Shown: positions 36,112-45,989, numbered from the stretch's first letter. The stretch: 64,000 bases of DNA from Sphingomonas sp. HMP6 (GCF_013374095.1 NZ_AP022672.1:310001-374000), one strand, 5' to 3'. The notes: generated by a model not told the origin, from the letters alone. Numbers and translations: made by a program.

Positions 36112-37272
36112 ATGCTGGCTGGACTGATTTTTGCGACCGAAGATGCCGATGACCGCGCAGGCGTGCTTGCCGCGACGCTGCCGTTCGGTGGGCTGACTCT
36201 GATCGAGTTCCAGGCGCGCTTGCTCGCATCGGCCGGTGCGACCCAGATCGTGCTGGTGGTGGCGCGGATGACGCCCGAACTGCTCGGCGCGATCAGCCGG
36301 ATCGGGCGGCGCGGTGTCGCGGTTGACGCCGTACGGACGGCGATCGAAGCGGTCGAGAAATTGCATCCGCTGGCGCGCGTCCTGGTCGTGGCGGACGGCG
36401 TGGTGACGACTGGCGATGTCGTCCAGTCGCTCGCCGCCGCCGGGCAGGATACGCTGCTGGTGACCGACCAAGACGATGCGCATTACGAACGCGTCGGGGC
36501 CAATGCCGCCTGGGCCGGGCTCGCCTTACTCGACGGCAAGCGTATTGCCGAAGTTGCCGCGATGCCGCGCGATTATGATTTTCAATCGACGCTGTTGCGG
36601 ACCGCGGCGCAAGCGGGGGCCGATCAGGTGCGGCTCGATTCGCATATGGCCCCCGGGCACGGCATCGAACGCAGCGCGGTGGCGCTGGCGCAGCGCGGCA
36701 ACGGCACGGTCGCGGCGCTGGTTGCGCGGCCGCTACGCTGGGCCGACCGATTTCTGTTCGCGCCGCTAATGCGATTCGCGCTGCCGCCGTTGATGACACG
36801 CGGCGTTCCGACGATTGCGCCGCTTGCCGCTGCGGTGGCGCTGGCGGTCTCCGCGGTGGTGACGATCGGCTCGGGCCATCCGGCGATCGGCATGGCGGTG
36901 GCGTGCGTCGCGCTGCTTGGCGCGAAGATCGCCGCCGCGCTGGCTTGGGTGCGCGACGAGGCACCGTTGGTGCGCGCAACCGCGTTTGCCGCGCCGGGCA
37001 TCGCCGCGTGCTCGGCGCTATCGATCGGCTATGGTGCGGATCGGCCGGCTGGACTGATCCTCGCCGCTGCGCTGTTAATCGCCGCCGCCTTGCTGGAGCG
37101 CGCGGCCCCGATCGAGCATCAGCGCCGGCTGTGGGCGAGCCCGCTCGCCTATCCGGTGGTGATGCTGCCGTTGCTGATCGTGGGCGAGCCGCTGGTCGCG
37201 CTAGCAATTGCCGGGCTCTACGCCGCCGTGACGCTGGCCGCGGCAATTGAGGCGTTTCGCGAAAAGCCTTAG
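36112..37272 (+). CDS. Nucleotidyltransferase-like domain fused to membrane helices
   Basis: A 386-residue two-part protein. Residues of about 1-200 look like a GT-A/NTP-transferase fold (GLTLIEFQARLLASAGATQIVLVVA, then LVVADGVV), but the glycine-rich GxGxR nucleotide loop and a DxD metal motif are missing. Residues of about 210-385 hold five or six membrane helices without the D-G-x2-A-R motif of CDP-alcohol phosphotransferases, which are sometimes fused to such domains. It is possibly a degenerate relative of inositol-phosphate cytidylyltransferase/DIPP-synthase fusions. It lies between the Hpt-like gene and the DUF2336 gene on the same strand. Function unknown. Confidence 0.5.
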   Translation: MLAGLIFATEDADDRAGVLAATLPFGGLTLIEFQARLLASAGATQIVLVVARMTPELLGAISRIGRRGVAVDAVRTAIEAVEKLHPLARVLVVADGVVTTGDVVQSLAAAGQDTLLVTDQDDAHYERVGANAAWAGLALLDGKRIAEVAAMPRDYDFQSTLLRTAAQAGADQVRLDSHMAPGHGIERSAVALAQRGNGTVAALVARPLRWADRFLFAPLMRFALPPLMTRGVPTIAPLAAAVALAVSAVVTIGSGHPAIGMAVACVALLGAKIAAALAWVRDEAPLVRATAFAAPGIAACSALSIGYGADRPAGLILAAALLIAAALLERAAPIEHQRRLWASPLAYPVVMLPLLIVGEPLVALAIAGLYAAVTLAAAIEAFREKP

Positions 37273-37307
37273 TCTCGCCTTAACGACAACGCCCTAGATA
37301 CGAGCAC

Positions 37308-38417
37308 ATGTCGATTGAACGTCGCGACATGGATGATGGGACTCGTTGGAGTGCCACCGCGCTGCTCGCCCGTGCAGCGATAGCGGACGTGCGCGCCGAC
37401 GAGCGGCTGCGCGGCGCGATTGATGACTTCTTTCTCGACGAGGATGCGCGGCTCGACGAGCGCACGCGAATCGCGATGGCCGCGGTGCTGGGTGACCTGA
37501 CCAGCGGGATCGAGGCCGCGCTGCGGCACCACGCCGCACGTTTGCTCGCCACGCGCGATGTCGGTGCGCTGGCCGAGGCGCTCGGCGCGGAGGGGCGTGG
37601 GATGCTTGATCGTCTGATCGGCGCGGGTCTGGTGCGCGATGCCGATCTGATGCGCGAACTGCTCGGGCGGGTGCGGCAGGATTTGCTCGCCGATGCCCTG
37701 CCGAGTGACGCTCCCGAAGACCCCGACCGCGCGAGCCTGCTGCCGCGCCTGGCGCAGCATGGCGACAGCGTCGTGGCGGCGAGTGCGATCGCCTTGCTGT
37801 CCGCGGAAAGCCGTCGCCGCATGCCGCCCGCGCCGGGGCAGCCTAACCCGAGCGACTTGCCCGCGGAGCTGCACCACCGGCTCGTCTGGTGGATCGCTGC
37901 GGCCTTGCGCGAACGCTTTGCCGATGCGGCGGGGGAGGCGCTTCCGGCGCTCGACCGTGCGCTCGCCGAGGCGGCGTTGCGCAGCATCGCGGCGCATGAC
38001 GAGGGCGACCGGCTGGAGGCGACCGCGCTGCGCCTGGCCGCAGCACTCGATCCGCAATCCAACGAACTGCCCGGCCTGCTGGTCGAGGCGCTGGCCGATC
38101 GCCGCCTGTCGCTGTTCGTCGCGTTGCTCGCGCACGCGCTTGGCCTCGACTATGAAGATGCGCGTGAAGTCGTGCTCGATCCGGGGGCGGAGCGGCTGTG
38201 GTTGTTGCTGCGTGCGCTCGAGCTCGATCGCGAATCGATCGCGCGCATTGGCCTGGCGCTGAGCGACGCCGATCCGCGGCGCGATATCGATCGCTTTGCC
38301 GAGGGACTCGATGCGATCGTCGCGGTTGATGCACTCCAGGCGCGGCAAGCGCTTGCGCCCTTGCTGCTCCACCGCGATTATCGCGCCGCTCTGGTCGCGC
38401 TGGGACGCAAGCGATGA
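37308..38417 (+). CDS. DUF2336 domain protein
   Basis: A 369-residue soluble, all-helical protein rich in Leu, Ala, Arg and Asp, resembling a HEAT-like repeat solenoid. It has RTRIAMAAVLGDLTSGIEAA near residue 50 and LLVEALADRRLSLFVALLAH near 265, typical of the alphaproteobacterial DUF2336 family. No catalytic motif or signal peptide is visible. It overlaps the following kinase-like gene by four bases (ATGA at 38414), so the two proteins are made in step and may interact. The function of the family is not established. Confidence 0.75.
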   Translation: MSIERRDMDDGTRWSATALLARAAIADVRADERLRGAIDDFFLDEDARLDERTRIAMAAVLGDLTSGIEAALRHHAARLLATRDVGALAEALGAEGRGMLDRLIGAGLVRDADLMRELLGRVRQDLLADALPSDAPEDPDRASLLPRLAQHGDSVVAASAIALLSAESRRRMPPAPGQPNPSDLPAELHHRLVWWIAAALRERFADAAGEALPALDRALAEAALRSIAAHDEGDRLEATALRLAAALDPQSNELPGLLVEALADRRLSLFVALLAHALGLDYEDAREVVLDPGAERLWLLLRALELDRESIARIGLALSDADPRRDIDRFAEGLDAIVAVDALQARQALAPLLLHRDYRAALVALGRKR

Positions 38418-39793
38418 ACGTCAATGAACCGATGCTGCCGCCGGTGCGCGGGCTGATCGACCGGGATGGCCGATTGGTCGAGGCCGATCAGCGTCTGCAT
38501 GATCTGAACGCGCGGGCCGGCGGCGGGATCGGGCAACCGCTCGCCGTGCCGCAGATCGCGACGCTGGCACGGCTGGCGGGGCGGCTCGGCATTCTGGTGT
38601 CGCGCGGGATCGTGGTGGGCGATGGCGAGGGCGACCTCGAATTGTGGGTCCGCGCGCGGCCCGATCCGCGCGGCGTGCGGCTTTCCATCACCGGCTGGCG
38701 CAATCGCGCGGCGTGGCATCCGGGTGGGATCGCGGACGAGCGGGCCTCCGATTTTCTGCGCAGTGAGGCGGATTGGCTGTGGGAAACCGACAGCGCGCTG
38801 CGGATCACTTTCCTGACGATTTCGGCGGGGGCGCTGTACGGCTTCGATGCGGCGGCGATGCTGGGCCATCCGCTCACCCGGCTGTTCGTGCTGGGTGAGA
38901 GCGACGGCGGCGCATTCCCGATCCTCGGCGCGCTGGCGATGCAGCAGCGTTTTGAGGATCAGCCCGCGACGATCCGCGATACCGGGCGCGGCGTGCGGCT
39001 GGCGGCGAATGTGCGGACCGACGCGAGCGGAGCGTTCGCGGGCTTCGTCGGGGCCGCGCACATGCTCGACGATGCGCGCGTGCCGCCGGTCGAGGCCCCG
39101 CCTGCGCCCGATGCGGTTACGGCGGCCTTTGCCGCGCGGCTCGACCAGGCGCTGCGCTTGCCGCTCGACCGGATCATCGCCAATGCCGACAGCATCCACG
39201 CCCAATCCGAAGGGCCGCTGCGCCAGGATTATGCCGATTACGCCGCCGACATCGCCAGCGCCGGGCGGCATTTGATGGGGCTGGTCGACGATCTGGTCGA
39301 TCTGCAGGCGATCGAGCGGCCCGATTTCGTCGTGGCGCACGAGGCGCTCGATCTGGCCGATGTCGCGCGTCGCGCGGCCGGGCTGCTGCAAGTGCGCGCG
39401 GCCGATGCGAAGGTGCGGATCGACCGGCCGTCGATCGGCGAGGTATTGCCTGCGACCGGAGAGTTCCGTCGCGCGCTGCAAGTGTTGGTCAATCTGATCG
39501 GCAATGCGGTGCGCTATTCGCCCGCCGACGGGATGGTGTGGGTCCGCGCCGAGCGCGAGGGCGATGTCGCCGCGATCATCGTCGCGGATCAGGGCAAGGG
39601 CATCGCGCTGGAGGACCAAGCGCGGATTTTCGAGAAGTTCGAACGCGTCGATCCGCGCGAGGCGGGCGGATCGGGGCTGGGGCTGTATATCGCGCGGCGG
39701 CTGGCGCGGGCGATGGGTGGGAATGTGACCGTCGACAGCGCGCCGGGGCAGGGCGCGCGGTTCGTTTTTACACTGCCGATGCGGGCGGGGTAG
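38414..39793 (+). CDS. PAS-domain histidine-kinase homologue without the H-box histidine
   Basis: A 459-residue soluble protein. A PAS-like domain begins at about residue 115 (SEADWLWETDSALRITFL). The dimerisation helix reads ARLDQALRLPLDRIIANAD where canonical kinases have S-H-E-L-R-x-P-L, so the phosphorylated His is Gln. The ATPase domain keeps every motif: NLIGNAVRYSP (N-box), DQGKGIALED (G1), IFEKFERVD (F) and GSGLGLYIARR (G2). It may bind ATP and signal allosterically, like the Tyr-containing DivL of Caulobacter, rather than by autophosphorylation. Coupled to the DUF2336 gene. Confidence 0.75.
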   Translation: MNVNEPMLPPVRGLIDRDGRLVEADQRLHDLNARAGGGIGQPLAVPQIATLARLAGRLGILVSRGIVVGDGEGDLELWVRARPDPRGVRLSITGWRNRAAWHPGGIADERASDFLRSEADWLWETDSALRITFLTISAGALYGFDAAAMLGHPLTRLFVLGESDGGAFPILGALAMQQRFEDQPATIRDTGRGVRLAANVRTDASGAFAGFVGAAHMLDDARVPPVEAPPAPDAVTAAFAARLDQALRLPLDRIIANADSIHAQSEGPLRQDYADYAADIASAGRHLMGLVDDLVDLQAIERPDFVVAHEALDLADVARRAAGLLQVRAADAKVRIDRPSIGEVLPATGEFRRALQVLVNLIGNAVRYSPADGMVWVRAEREGDVAAIIVADQGKGIALEDQARIFEKFERVDPREAGGSGLGLYIARRLARAMGGNVTVDSAPGQGARFVFTLPMRAG

Positions 39794-39986
39794 GGCGCGG
39801 AAAGTTAGGCTAAGGTTAGGCGTAAACGCGTTTTGTCTCGGCGCGGATTGGTGCGCGGACTGCCCGCTAAAGTCTCACGAGTCGCACTAACGTGGGCAGG
39901 TGAACACCACGTGGAATGCGCTTTTTTGGACCGGCGGCTTCCGCCCACTTGCGGACATTCACTCGGCGGGGCACCCTGCCGCTGAC

Positions 39987-40292
39987 ATGATGTTCTTGAT
40001 CAGCTTGCTCGCGCTCAGCGCTGGTCAACTTCCGCCAGAAATTGGAGTCGTTGTTAGCCTCCAGAACGGACGCTGCACCTATTGGCAAAGTCCCGACGCA
40101 TATTTTGAGAAAACCTCAGGCCTCCGCAAGTATTTGAAGTGGACCTACAAACAAGGGGGCCGAAGGGCGGTCATCTCGGTAAGAGCGGGAACGCCGATCA
40201 AATGTGTCGGCAACGCGAAGGCTGCGGCTGAGCAAGGGGGTTTCCCAGACGTTATCATTCGAGCATCCGCGTCGAATGATGTGCAGCCCTAG
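39987..40292 (+). CDS. Small exported protein, possibly ExbD/TolR periplasmic-domain-like
   Basis: Start ATG 39987 gives a 101-residue product with a signal-like N-terminus (MMFLISLLALSAGQ); a longer frame from 39900 is possible. The mature part carries two Cys (NGRCTYW, IKCVG) and ends with a segment RAVISVRAGTPIKCVGNAKAAAEQGGFPD. I split this as RAVISVRAGTPI and KCVGNAKAAAEQGGF, whose pattern recalls the beta-alpha unit of ExbD/TolR periplasmic domains. Composition is less GC-rich than the flanking genes. It stands alone. Function uncertain. Confidence 0.4.
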   Translation: MMFLISLLALSAGQLPPEIGVVVSLQNGRCTYWQSPDAYFEKTSGLRKYLKWTYKQGGRRAVISVRAGTPIKCVGNAKAAAEQGGFPDVIIRASASNDVQP

Positions 40293-40602
40293 CCAGTCGT
40301 GCAGCTTTTACGCCAACCGCCTACGTCCGCTTTCCACCCACTTCCAGACAATCGCGCGCGACTCATTATCACCCCGGCCCCTCGATGAAGCTCCGGATAG
40401 GCTTGTGCACGGCGCCACCGGGCGGGGGGGGGGGTGTGCTTGGGGTTTGAGGTCAGGCCACGTGGCGAGGTGGACTCCGGCACGAGGCCGACTGACGAAG
40501 TAGGGTTTGGCCGCGCGTGTTAACGGGCGATCACTGCGTTCAAACCAGCGGTGTCAAAGAACCGGCCCGCTATGCCCGATCAGCCGCGTGTAGGACAGAC
40601 GT
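40293..40602. other. 310-bp gap without a recognisable gene, with a G11 tract
   Basis: No convincing coding frame is visible. A run of 11 G residues lies at 40424-40434, next to a TGTGCTTGGGG stretch. No tRNA cloverleaf or promoter pair was evident. Confidence 0.4.
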
Positions 40603-40623
40603 CCGCCGCTGCGTCAGCGGCGG
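40603..40623 (-). terminator. Strong hairpin at the end of the gltX-gltA operon
   Basis: CCGCCGCTG and CAGCGGCGG pair perfectly over 9 bp around the loop CGT. The stem overlaps the last codons and stop of the 62-residue membrane gene. There is no T tract on the minus strand, so it is a hairpin-only terminator or an RNA 3'-end stabiliser. Confidence 0.45.
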
Positions 40624-40802
40624 CGCGACCACCAGAGCAGCGCCGCCCCGACCGCCGCGATGCCCAGGCCGTAGACCACCCACACCCGCGCGGCGAGCAT
40701 GAAGCTGGAGGCGGGCCACATGATGAGGCCCGACCCTTGCCCAGCAAACAGCAGGCCGAACGCGAGCAGAACCAGCCCGACGATCAGCCCGGCTGCTTTC
40801 AC
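40614..40802 (-). CDS. Small two-helix membrane protein downstream of gltA
   Basis: A 62-residue protein with two hydrophobic helices ([19 protein letters not shown] and [19 protein letters not shown]) and a basic end WWSRRR, so the C-terminus should be cytoplasmic. The start is a GTG that overlaps the gltA stop (GTGA), which implies coupled translation with citrate synthase. I recognise no family. Coupling and clear topology make it a likely real gene rather than chance. Confidence 0.55.
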   Translation of the reverse strand: MKAAGLIVGLVLLAFGLLFAGQGSGLIMWPASSFMLAARVWVVYGLGIAAVGAALLWWSRRR

Positions 40803-42085
40803 GAACGCGACTCGACCGAGGTGTAATCGCGCTGCGTCGGGCCGGTGTAGAGCTGGCGCGGCCGGCCGATCTTCTGCTCCGGATCGCCGATCATCTCATT
40901 CCACTGTGCGACCCAGCCGACGGTGCGGGCGAGCGCGAAGAGGGCGGTGAACATCGTCGTCGGGAAGCCGATCGCCGACAGGATAACGCCCGAATAGAAA
41001 TCGACGTTGGGGAACAGCTTCTTTTCGATGAAATACGGGTCGCTTAGCGCCATTTCCTCGAGCTGGATCGCAACGTCGAACACCGGATCGGTGACGCCGA
41101 GTTCGCCGAGCACTTCGCGCACGGTCTGCTGCATCACGGTCGCGCGTGGATCGTAATTCTTGTACACGCGGTGGCCGAAGCCCATCAGGCGGAACGGATC
41201 GTTCTTGTCCTTCGCGCGCGCGATGTATTCAGGAATACGGTCGGGCGTGCCGATTTCGCGCAGCATGTTGAGCGCGGCTTCGTTCGCACCGCCATGCGCC
41301 GGGCCCCACAGGCAGGCGATGCCCGCCGCGATGCACGCAAACGGGTTGGCGCCCGACGAACCGGCGAGGCGCACGGTCGAGGTCGAGGCATTCTGTTCGT
41401 GATCGGCATGCAGGATGAAGATGCGGTCCATCGCCTTTTCGACGATCGGGTTCACCACATAGGGCTCGGCCGGAACGCCGAAGGTCATGCGCAGGAAATT
41501 GCCGGTGTAGCTCAGCGAATTGTCGGGATAGAGGAACGGCTGACCGATTGAGTATTTGTACGCCATCGCGGCGATCGTCGGCATCTTGGCGATGAGACGG
41601 TGGCTCGCGATCATGCGCTGCTGCGGATCGGTGATATCGGCGCTGTCGTGATAGAAGGCGCTGAGCGCGCCAACCACGCCGCACATGATCGCCATCGGAT
41701 GCGCATCGCGACGGAAGCCGCGATAGAAAGTCGCGAGCTGTTCGTGCAGCATCGTGTGGCGGCTGATCGTGTAGCTGAACTTGTCGAGTTCGGTCTTGGT
41801 CGGCAGCTCGCCGTTGAGCAGGAGGTACGAGACTTCCATGAAGCTCGACTGTTCGGCCAATTGCCCGATCGGGTAGCCGCGGTGGAGCAGCACACCCTCA
41901 TCGCCGTCAATATAGGTGATCGCGCTGTCGCAGCTTGCGGTCGAGGTGAAGCCGGGGTCGTACGTGAACATCCCGGTCTGTGCATACAGCTTGCGGATGT
42001 CGATCACGTCCGGCCCGACGCTGCCCGAAAGGACCTTGAGGTCGAGATCCTTGCCTGCGGCGTTCAGCTTGACGGGGTCGGTCAT
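40799..42085 (-). CDS. gltA: Citrate synthase, type II
   Basis: A 428-residue enzyme that condenses acetyl-CoA and oxaloacetate at the head of the TCA cycle. It has the N-terminal beta domain of the hexameric, Gram-negative type ([19 protein letters not shown]). Active-site segments include [27 protein letters not shown] (His) and [15 protein letters not shown] (His), and the catalytic Asp lies in DFYSGVI. It follows gltX by 23 bp on the same strand, so the two are probably one transcript. The NADH-sensitive type II length agrees. Confidence 0.96.
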   Translation of the reverse strand: MTDPVKLNAAGKDLDLKVLSGSVGPDVIDIRKLYAQTGMFTYDPGFTSTASCDSAITYIDGDEGVLLHRGYPIGQLAEQSSFMEVSYLLLNGELPTKTELDKFSYTISRHTMLHEQLATFYRGFRRDAHPMAIMCGVVGALSAFYHDSADITDPQQRMIASHRLIAKMPTIAAMAYKYSIGQPFLYPDNSLSYTGNFLRMTFGVPAEPYVVNPIVEKAMDRIFILHADHEQNASTSTVRLAGSSGANPFACIAAGIACLWGPAHGGANEAALNMLREIGTPDRIPEYIARAKDKNDPFRLMGFGHRVYKNYDPRATVMQQTVREVLGELGVTDPVFDVAIQLEEMALSDPYFIEKKLFPNVDFYSGVILSAIGFPTTMFTALFALARTVGWVAQWNEMIGDPEQKIGRPRQLYTGPTQRDYTSVESRS

Positions 42086-42108
42086 CGAAATCGTCCTTTC
42101 GTAAGTCT

Positions 42109-43581
42109 TTACGCGGCCATCTGGTCGGCAATGCGGCCGAGGCTCTCGTCACGCCCGAGCAAATCGAGCACATCGAAGATCCCCGGCGAGGTCTTGCGTC
42201 CGGTCAGTGCTGCGCGGAGTGGCTGCGCGACGTGACCGAGCTTGACCCCGGACGTTTCCGCGACCGACCGTACCGCCGCTTCGAGCGCCTCCGTATCCCA
42301 GCCGTCGAGCGCGTCAAGCGCCGCGTGGAGCTTTGCGAGCAATGTAGGGGATTCCCCGGACAGCAGCGGTGCGGCGTCCGGCGCGATGTCGAGCGGGCGG
42401 GTGGCGAACAGGAAGTCGGTGCCGCGCGTCAGTTCGTTGAGGTTTGCAGCACGCGGTTTGAGCGAGGCCATCGCGCGGACCAGCACGGCGCGTTGCGCAT
42501 CGCTTGGCGTGAAATCGAGACGAGTCGCGACCAATTCGGCCAGCCGGGCATCCTCGGCATCGCGAATGTAGATGCCGTTGAGGTTTTCGAGCTTCTTCAG
42601 ATCGAAGCGCGAGGGGGATTTGCCGACGCCGTCGAGATCGAACCACGCGATCGCCTGGGTGCGGCTGATGACTTCGTCATCGCCATGGCCCCAGCCGAGC
42701 CGGAGCAGGTAATTCTCCAGCGCCTCGGGCAACATGCCAAGCTCGTCGCGGTAGAATTCGACGCCGACCGCGCCGTGCCGCTTCGACAGCTTCGCGCCGT
42801 CCGATCCGTGGATCAGCGGGATGTGGGCATAGACCGGATCGGGCCAGCCGCCCTCGATCGCGTTCATCGCGCGGATGATGGGGAGCTGGCGGAAGGCGTT
42901 GTTGAGGTGATCGTCGCCGCGGATGACGTGGGTGACGCCCATGTCGTGATCATCGACGACGACCGCGAGCATATAGGTCGGCGTGCCATCCGACCGCAGC
43001 AGCACGAGATCGTCGAGCTCGGCGTTCTGCACGGTCACGCTGCCCTGGACGCGGTCCTCGATCGTGGTGGCACCGTCGAGCGGGGCCTTCAGGCGGACGA
43101 CGGACGGCTTGTCGCCACCCTCGGCCGGGTCACGGTCGCGCCACGGGCTGCGGATGCGCAGCGGTTTCTTGGCGGCCTGCGCCTCGGCACGCATCGCGTC
43201 GAGTTCTTCGGTCGTGAGGAAGCAGCGATAGGCATGGCCGTGTGCGACCATCGCGTGCGCGACCTCGGCATGGCGCGCGGCGCGGGAGAATTGATAGACT
43301 TCGCTGTCGTCCCAATCGAGACCGAGCCAGCGCATTGACGTCAGGATCGCGTCGATCGCGGGCTGAGTCGAGCGCGCGCGATCGGTATCCTCGATCCGCA
43401 GCAGGAACTTGCCGCCATTGTGGCGGGCATAGAGCCAGTTGAACAACGCGGTGCGCGCGCCGCCGATGTGCAGAAACCCGGTCGGCGAGGGCGCGAACCG
43501 GGTTACGACCTGAGGCTGCTTGGCGGTGGTCGAAGTGGCGCCGACGGCGGAGGCCGCGGCGGGATCAGATATTGCGCTCAA
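42109..43581 (-). CDS. gltX: Glutamyl-tRNA synthetase
   Basis: A 490-residue class I synthetase. The HIGH signature is [20 protein letters not shown] (H-I-G-G), followed by LLRIEDTD; the KMSKS-like loop is [11 protein letters not shown]. The start appears to be TTG at 43581, the first possible codon after an in-frame stop, with GGGAG nine bases upstream. The N-terminal 20 residues are a non-conserved Ala/Ser-rich extension. It is the first gene of the gltX-gltA group and diverges from comEC by about 25 bp. Confidence 0.95.
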   Translation of the reverse strand: MSAISDPAAASAVGATSTTAKQPQVVTRFAPSPTGFLHIGGARTALFNWLYARHNGGKFLLRIEDTDRARSTQPAIDAILTSMRWLGLDWDDSEVYQFSRAARHAEVAHAMVAHGHAYRCFLTTEELDAMRAEAQAAKKPLRIRSPWRDRDPAEGGDKPSVVRLKAPLDGATTIEDRVQGSVTVQNAELDDLVLLRSDGTPTYMLAVVVDDHDMGVTHVIRGDDHLNNAFRQLPIIRAMNAIEGGWPDPVYAHIPLIHGSDGAKLSKRHGAVGVEFYRDELGMLPEALENYLLRLGWGHGDDEVISRTQAIAWFDLDGVGKSPSRFDLKKLENLNGIYIRDAEDARLAELVATRLDFTPSDAQRAVLVRAMASLKPRAANLNELTRGTDFLFATRPLDIAPDAAPLLSGESPTLLAKLHAALDALDGWDTEALEAAVRSVAETSGVKLGHVAQPLRAALTGRKTSPGIFDVLDLLGRDESLGRIADQMAA

Positions 43582-43607
43582 CCGCGCATACTCCCAGACT
43601 TACATGG

Positions 43608-45863
43608 ATGGCCGGATCAGCCTTGAGCGCCCCTAGCACGCACCTTGCCGCGCTTCAAATCGGCGGGGGCACTTTGCGTGGGTTGGGCGCGCGGCTGGAA
43701 CAGTGGCTGGAGGCGGAGCGCGATCAGCTTGCCTTGTGGTTGCCGGTCGCGCTGGGCGGCGGGATCGCATTGTGGTTCGTTTTACCTGACGCGCGGAGCT
43801 GGCAGATCGCCGGGCTGACGGCGGTTGCAGTGGCGCTAGGCGGGTTGGCGGCGGGGCGATACGGGCGCGCGGCGCGGGTGGTTGCGGTGGGCGCAACGGC
43901 AGTCGCGCTTGGGCTCGGCTTGATCTGGTGGCGGGCGGAGCATGTTGCGCAAGGCGTGCTGCATCGGCCGACGATTGCGACGTTCACGGCCCGAGTGGAG
44001 CGAATCGAGCCGCTGCCGGCGCGCGATTTGGTGCGGTTGCGGTTGGCGCCGGTGGAAGTGCTTTCGGTGCCCGAGTCTCGCGGGCCGGCGCGGCCGTTGC
44101 CAACATTGCCGCCGCGCATTCGGGTTAATCTGGCGAGCGTGGACGTTCCCGAAGGGCTGGCGCTGGGGGCAACGCTCCGGCTGTCGGCGCGGCTGATGCC
44201 ACCGCCCGAACCCTCTGTGCCCGGTGCCTATAATTACGCGCGGACGGCGTGGTTCGACGGGATCGGCGCGACCGGGCGCGGGTTTGGGCCGGTCAGCGTG
44301 GTGGCCGGCGGCGGCGCGCGGGATGCCGGGCTGCGCGTGCGGCTGTCGCGGCATATTCAGGCGAGCGCGGGTGGCGGCGCTGTCGGTGGGAGTGGGGCGG
44401 GCGGAATTGCGGCCGCGCTGGCGACGGGCGATCAGGGGGGCATTCCCGCCGAGGATAATGAGGCGATGCGGCGCTCGGGCCTGGCGCATCTGCTGTCGGT
44501 CAGCGGGTTGCACATCACCGCGGCGGTGGCGGCGGTGATGCTGCTGGTGACGAGGTTGCTCGCGCTCAGCCCGTGGGTCGCTTTGCGCTGGCGGATCCCG
44601 CTGATCGCGGCGGGAGCGGGGGCGCTGGCGGCGATCGGGTACACGTGGCTCACCGGATCGGAGGTGCCGACGATCCGGTCATGCGTCGCAGCACTTTTCG
44701 TGCTGGTGGCGCTTGTGCTGGGGCGCGAGGCGCTGACGCTGCGGCTGGTCGCGGCGGGGGCGGTGATCGTGTTGTTGCTATACCCCGAGGCTTTGGCGGG
44801 GCCGAGCTTTCAGCTTTCGTTTGCGGCGGTCGCATCGATCATCGCGCTCAACGAACATCCTGTGGTGCGGCGGTGGTTCGCCCCGCGCGAGCAATCGCGG
44901 GCGGCGGCGATCGGGCGTGGGATTGTGGCGCTGTTGTTGACGGGAATCGTGGTCGAATTGGCGCTGATCCCGATCTCCTTGTTCCATTTTCACAAGGCCG
45001 GGGTGTACGGCGCGGTCGCCAATATCATCGCGATCCCGCTGACAACTTTTGTCACCATGCCGCTGGAGGCGCTGGCGTTGCTGTTCGACACAGTGGGGGC
45101 GGGAGCGCCGTTCTGGTGGCTGACGGCGCGCTCGCTCGATCTGCTGCTGTGGATCGCGCGGACGACGGCGGCAATTCCCGGAGCGGTCGCGCCGCTGCCC
45201 GCGATGCCGGGCGGGGCCTATGCGTTGATGGTGGCGGGTGGGCTGTGGATCGCTTTGTGGCGGACGCGGTGGCGGCGGCTGGGGCTGATACCGCTGGCGG
45301 CAGGGGCGATCTGGGCGCTGGCGACCCCAGCACCCGATCTGCTGGTGACAGGAGACGGGCGGCATCTCGCGATCCGTACCGATGGTGGGGATATTGCGTT
45401 GCTGCGCGACCGGGTGGGGGATTACACCGCCGATATGCTGACAGAAAATGGCGGGATAGACGGCCTGCCGATGCTGCTGTCGGACCATCCAGAGGCGCGG
45501 TGCAGCCGCGATCTGTGTTTGATGACGCGCCGTGCGGGCGGGCGCGACTGGCGTGTCGTGGCGACACGGAGTGCCTATCTGGTGCCGGTTGCCGAGTTGA
45601 TCGCGGCGTGCCGGACGGCGGATATCGTGGTCAGCGAGCGGCGATTACCGCGCGGATGCACGCCACGCTGGTTGCGGCTCGACCGGCCGGTACTGGTGCG
45701 GACCGGTGGCGTGGCGATCAGCTTCGAGCGGGGCGCGGTGCGGACGGTGCGGCAGTCCGGCGATACGCATCCGTGGATCGCCGCGCCGCTGCCGCCGGAG
45801 CGGCTGCGGCGCACTTGGGGCAAGGTGAAAAATGGCGCCCGATCAGGCGGACCGGCCCGCTAA
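43608..45863 (+). CDS. comEC: ComEC/Rec2-family competence DNA channel
   Basis: A protein of about 751 residues (ATG 43608; earlier and later starts are possible) with ten or more membrane helices. An N-terminal periplasmic OB-like domain (DUF4131 region, about 90-220) comes before the competence domain, whose hallmark is RSGLAHLLSVSGLHITAAVAA near residue 295; the core LAHLLSVSGLHI is diagnostic. The last 180 residues are soluble but show no HxHxDH zinc motif, so the metallo-beta-lactamase nuclease domain is absent or degenerate. ComEC moves single-stranded DNA across the inner membrane during transformation. Divergent from gltX. Confidence 0.88.
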   Translation: MAGSALSAPSTHLAALQIGGGTLRGLGARLEQWLEAERDQLALWLPVALGGGIALWFVLPDARSWQIAGLTAVAVALGGLAAGRYGRAARVVAVGATAVALGLGLIWWRAEHVAQGVLHRPTIATFTARVERIEPLPARDLVRLRLAPVEVLSVPESRGPARPLPTLPPRIRVNLASVDVPEGLALGATLRLSARLMPPPEPSVPGAYNYARTAWFDGIGATGRGFGPVSVVAGGGARDAGLRVRLSRHIQASAGGGAVGGSGAGGIAAALATGDQGGIPAEDNEAMRRSGLAHLLSVSGLHITAAVAAVMLLVTRLLALSPWVALRWRIPLIAAGAGALAAIGYTWLTGSEVPTIRSCVAALFVLVALVLGREALTLRLVAAGAVIVLLLYPEALAGPSFQLSFAAVASIIALNEHPVVRRWFAPREQSRAAAIGRGIVALLLTGIVVELALIPISLFHFHKAGVYGAVANIIAIPLTTFVTMPLEALALLFDTVGAGAPFWWLTARSLDLLLWIARTTAAIPGAVAPLPAMPGGAYALMVAGGLWIALWRTRWRRLGLIPLAAGAIWALATPAPDLLVTGDGRHLAIRTDGGDIALLRDRVGDYTADMLTENGGIDGLPMLLSDHPEARCSRDLCLMTRRAGGRDWRVVATRSAYLVPVAELIAACRTADIVVSERRLPRGCTPRWLRLDRPVLVRTGGVAISFERGAVRTVRQSGDTHPWIAAPLPPERLRRTWGKVKNGARSGGPAR

Positions 45864-45989
45864 CTGCACTGCCAAATTGCCCCGAAGCCCGCTGGACCGC
45901 GTTCCGATCATGCCGAACGGGTTCGAGACGGCGGCCTGCTTCAAGCCCGGCGATCGCGTCGATCGCACCGCGCAGCCGACGCCCGCCGT

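Noticed and set aside
36293..37246. Minus-strand frame of 317 codons opposite the transferase-like gene
   Set aside because: Extremely Arg/Pro/Ala-rich shadow without start signals.
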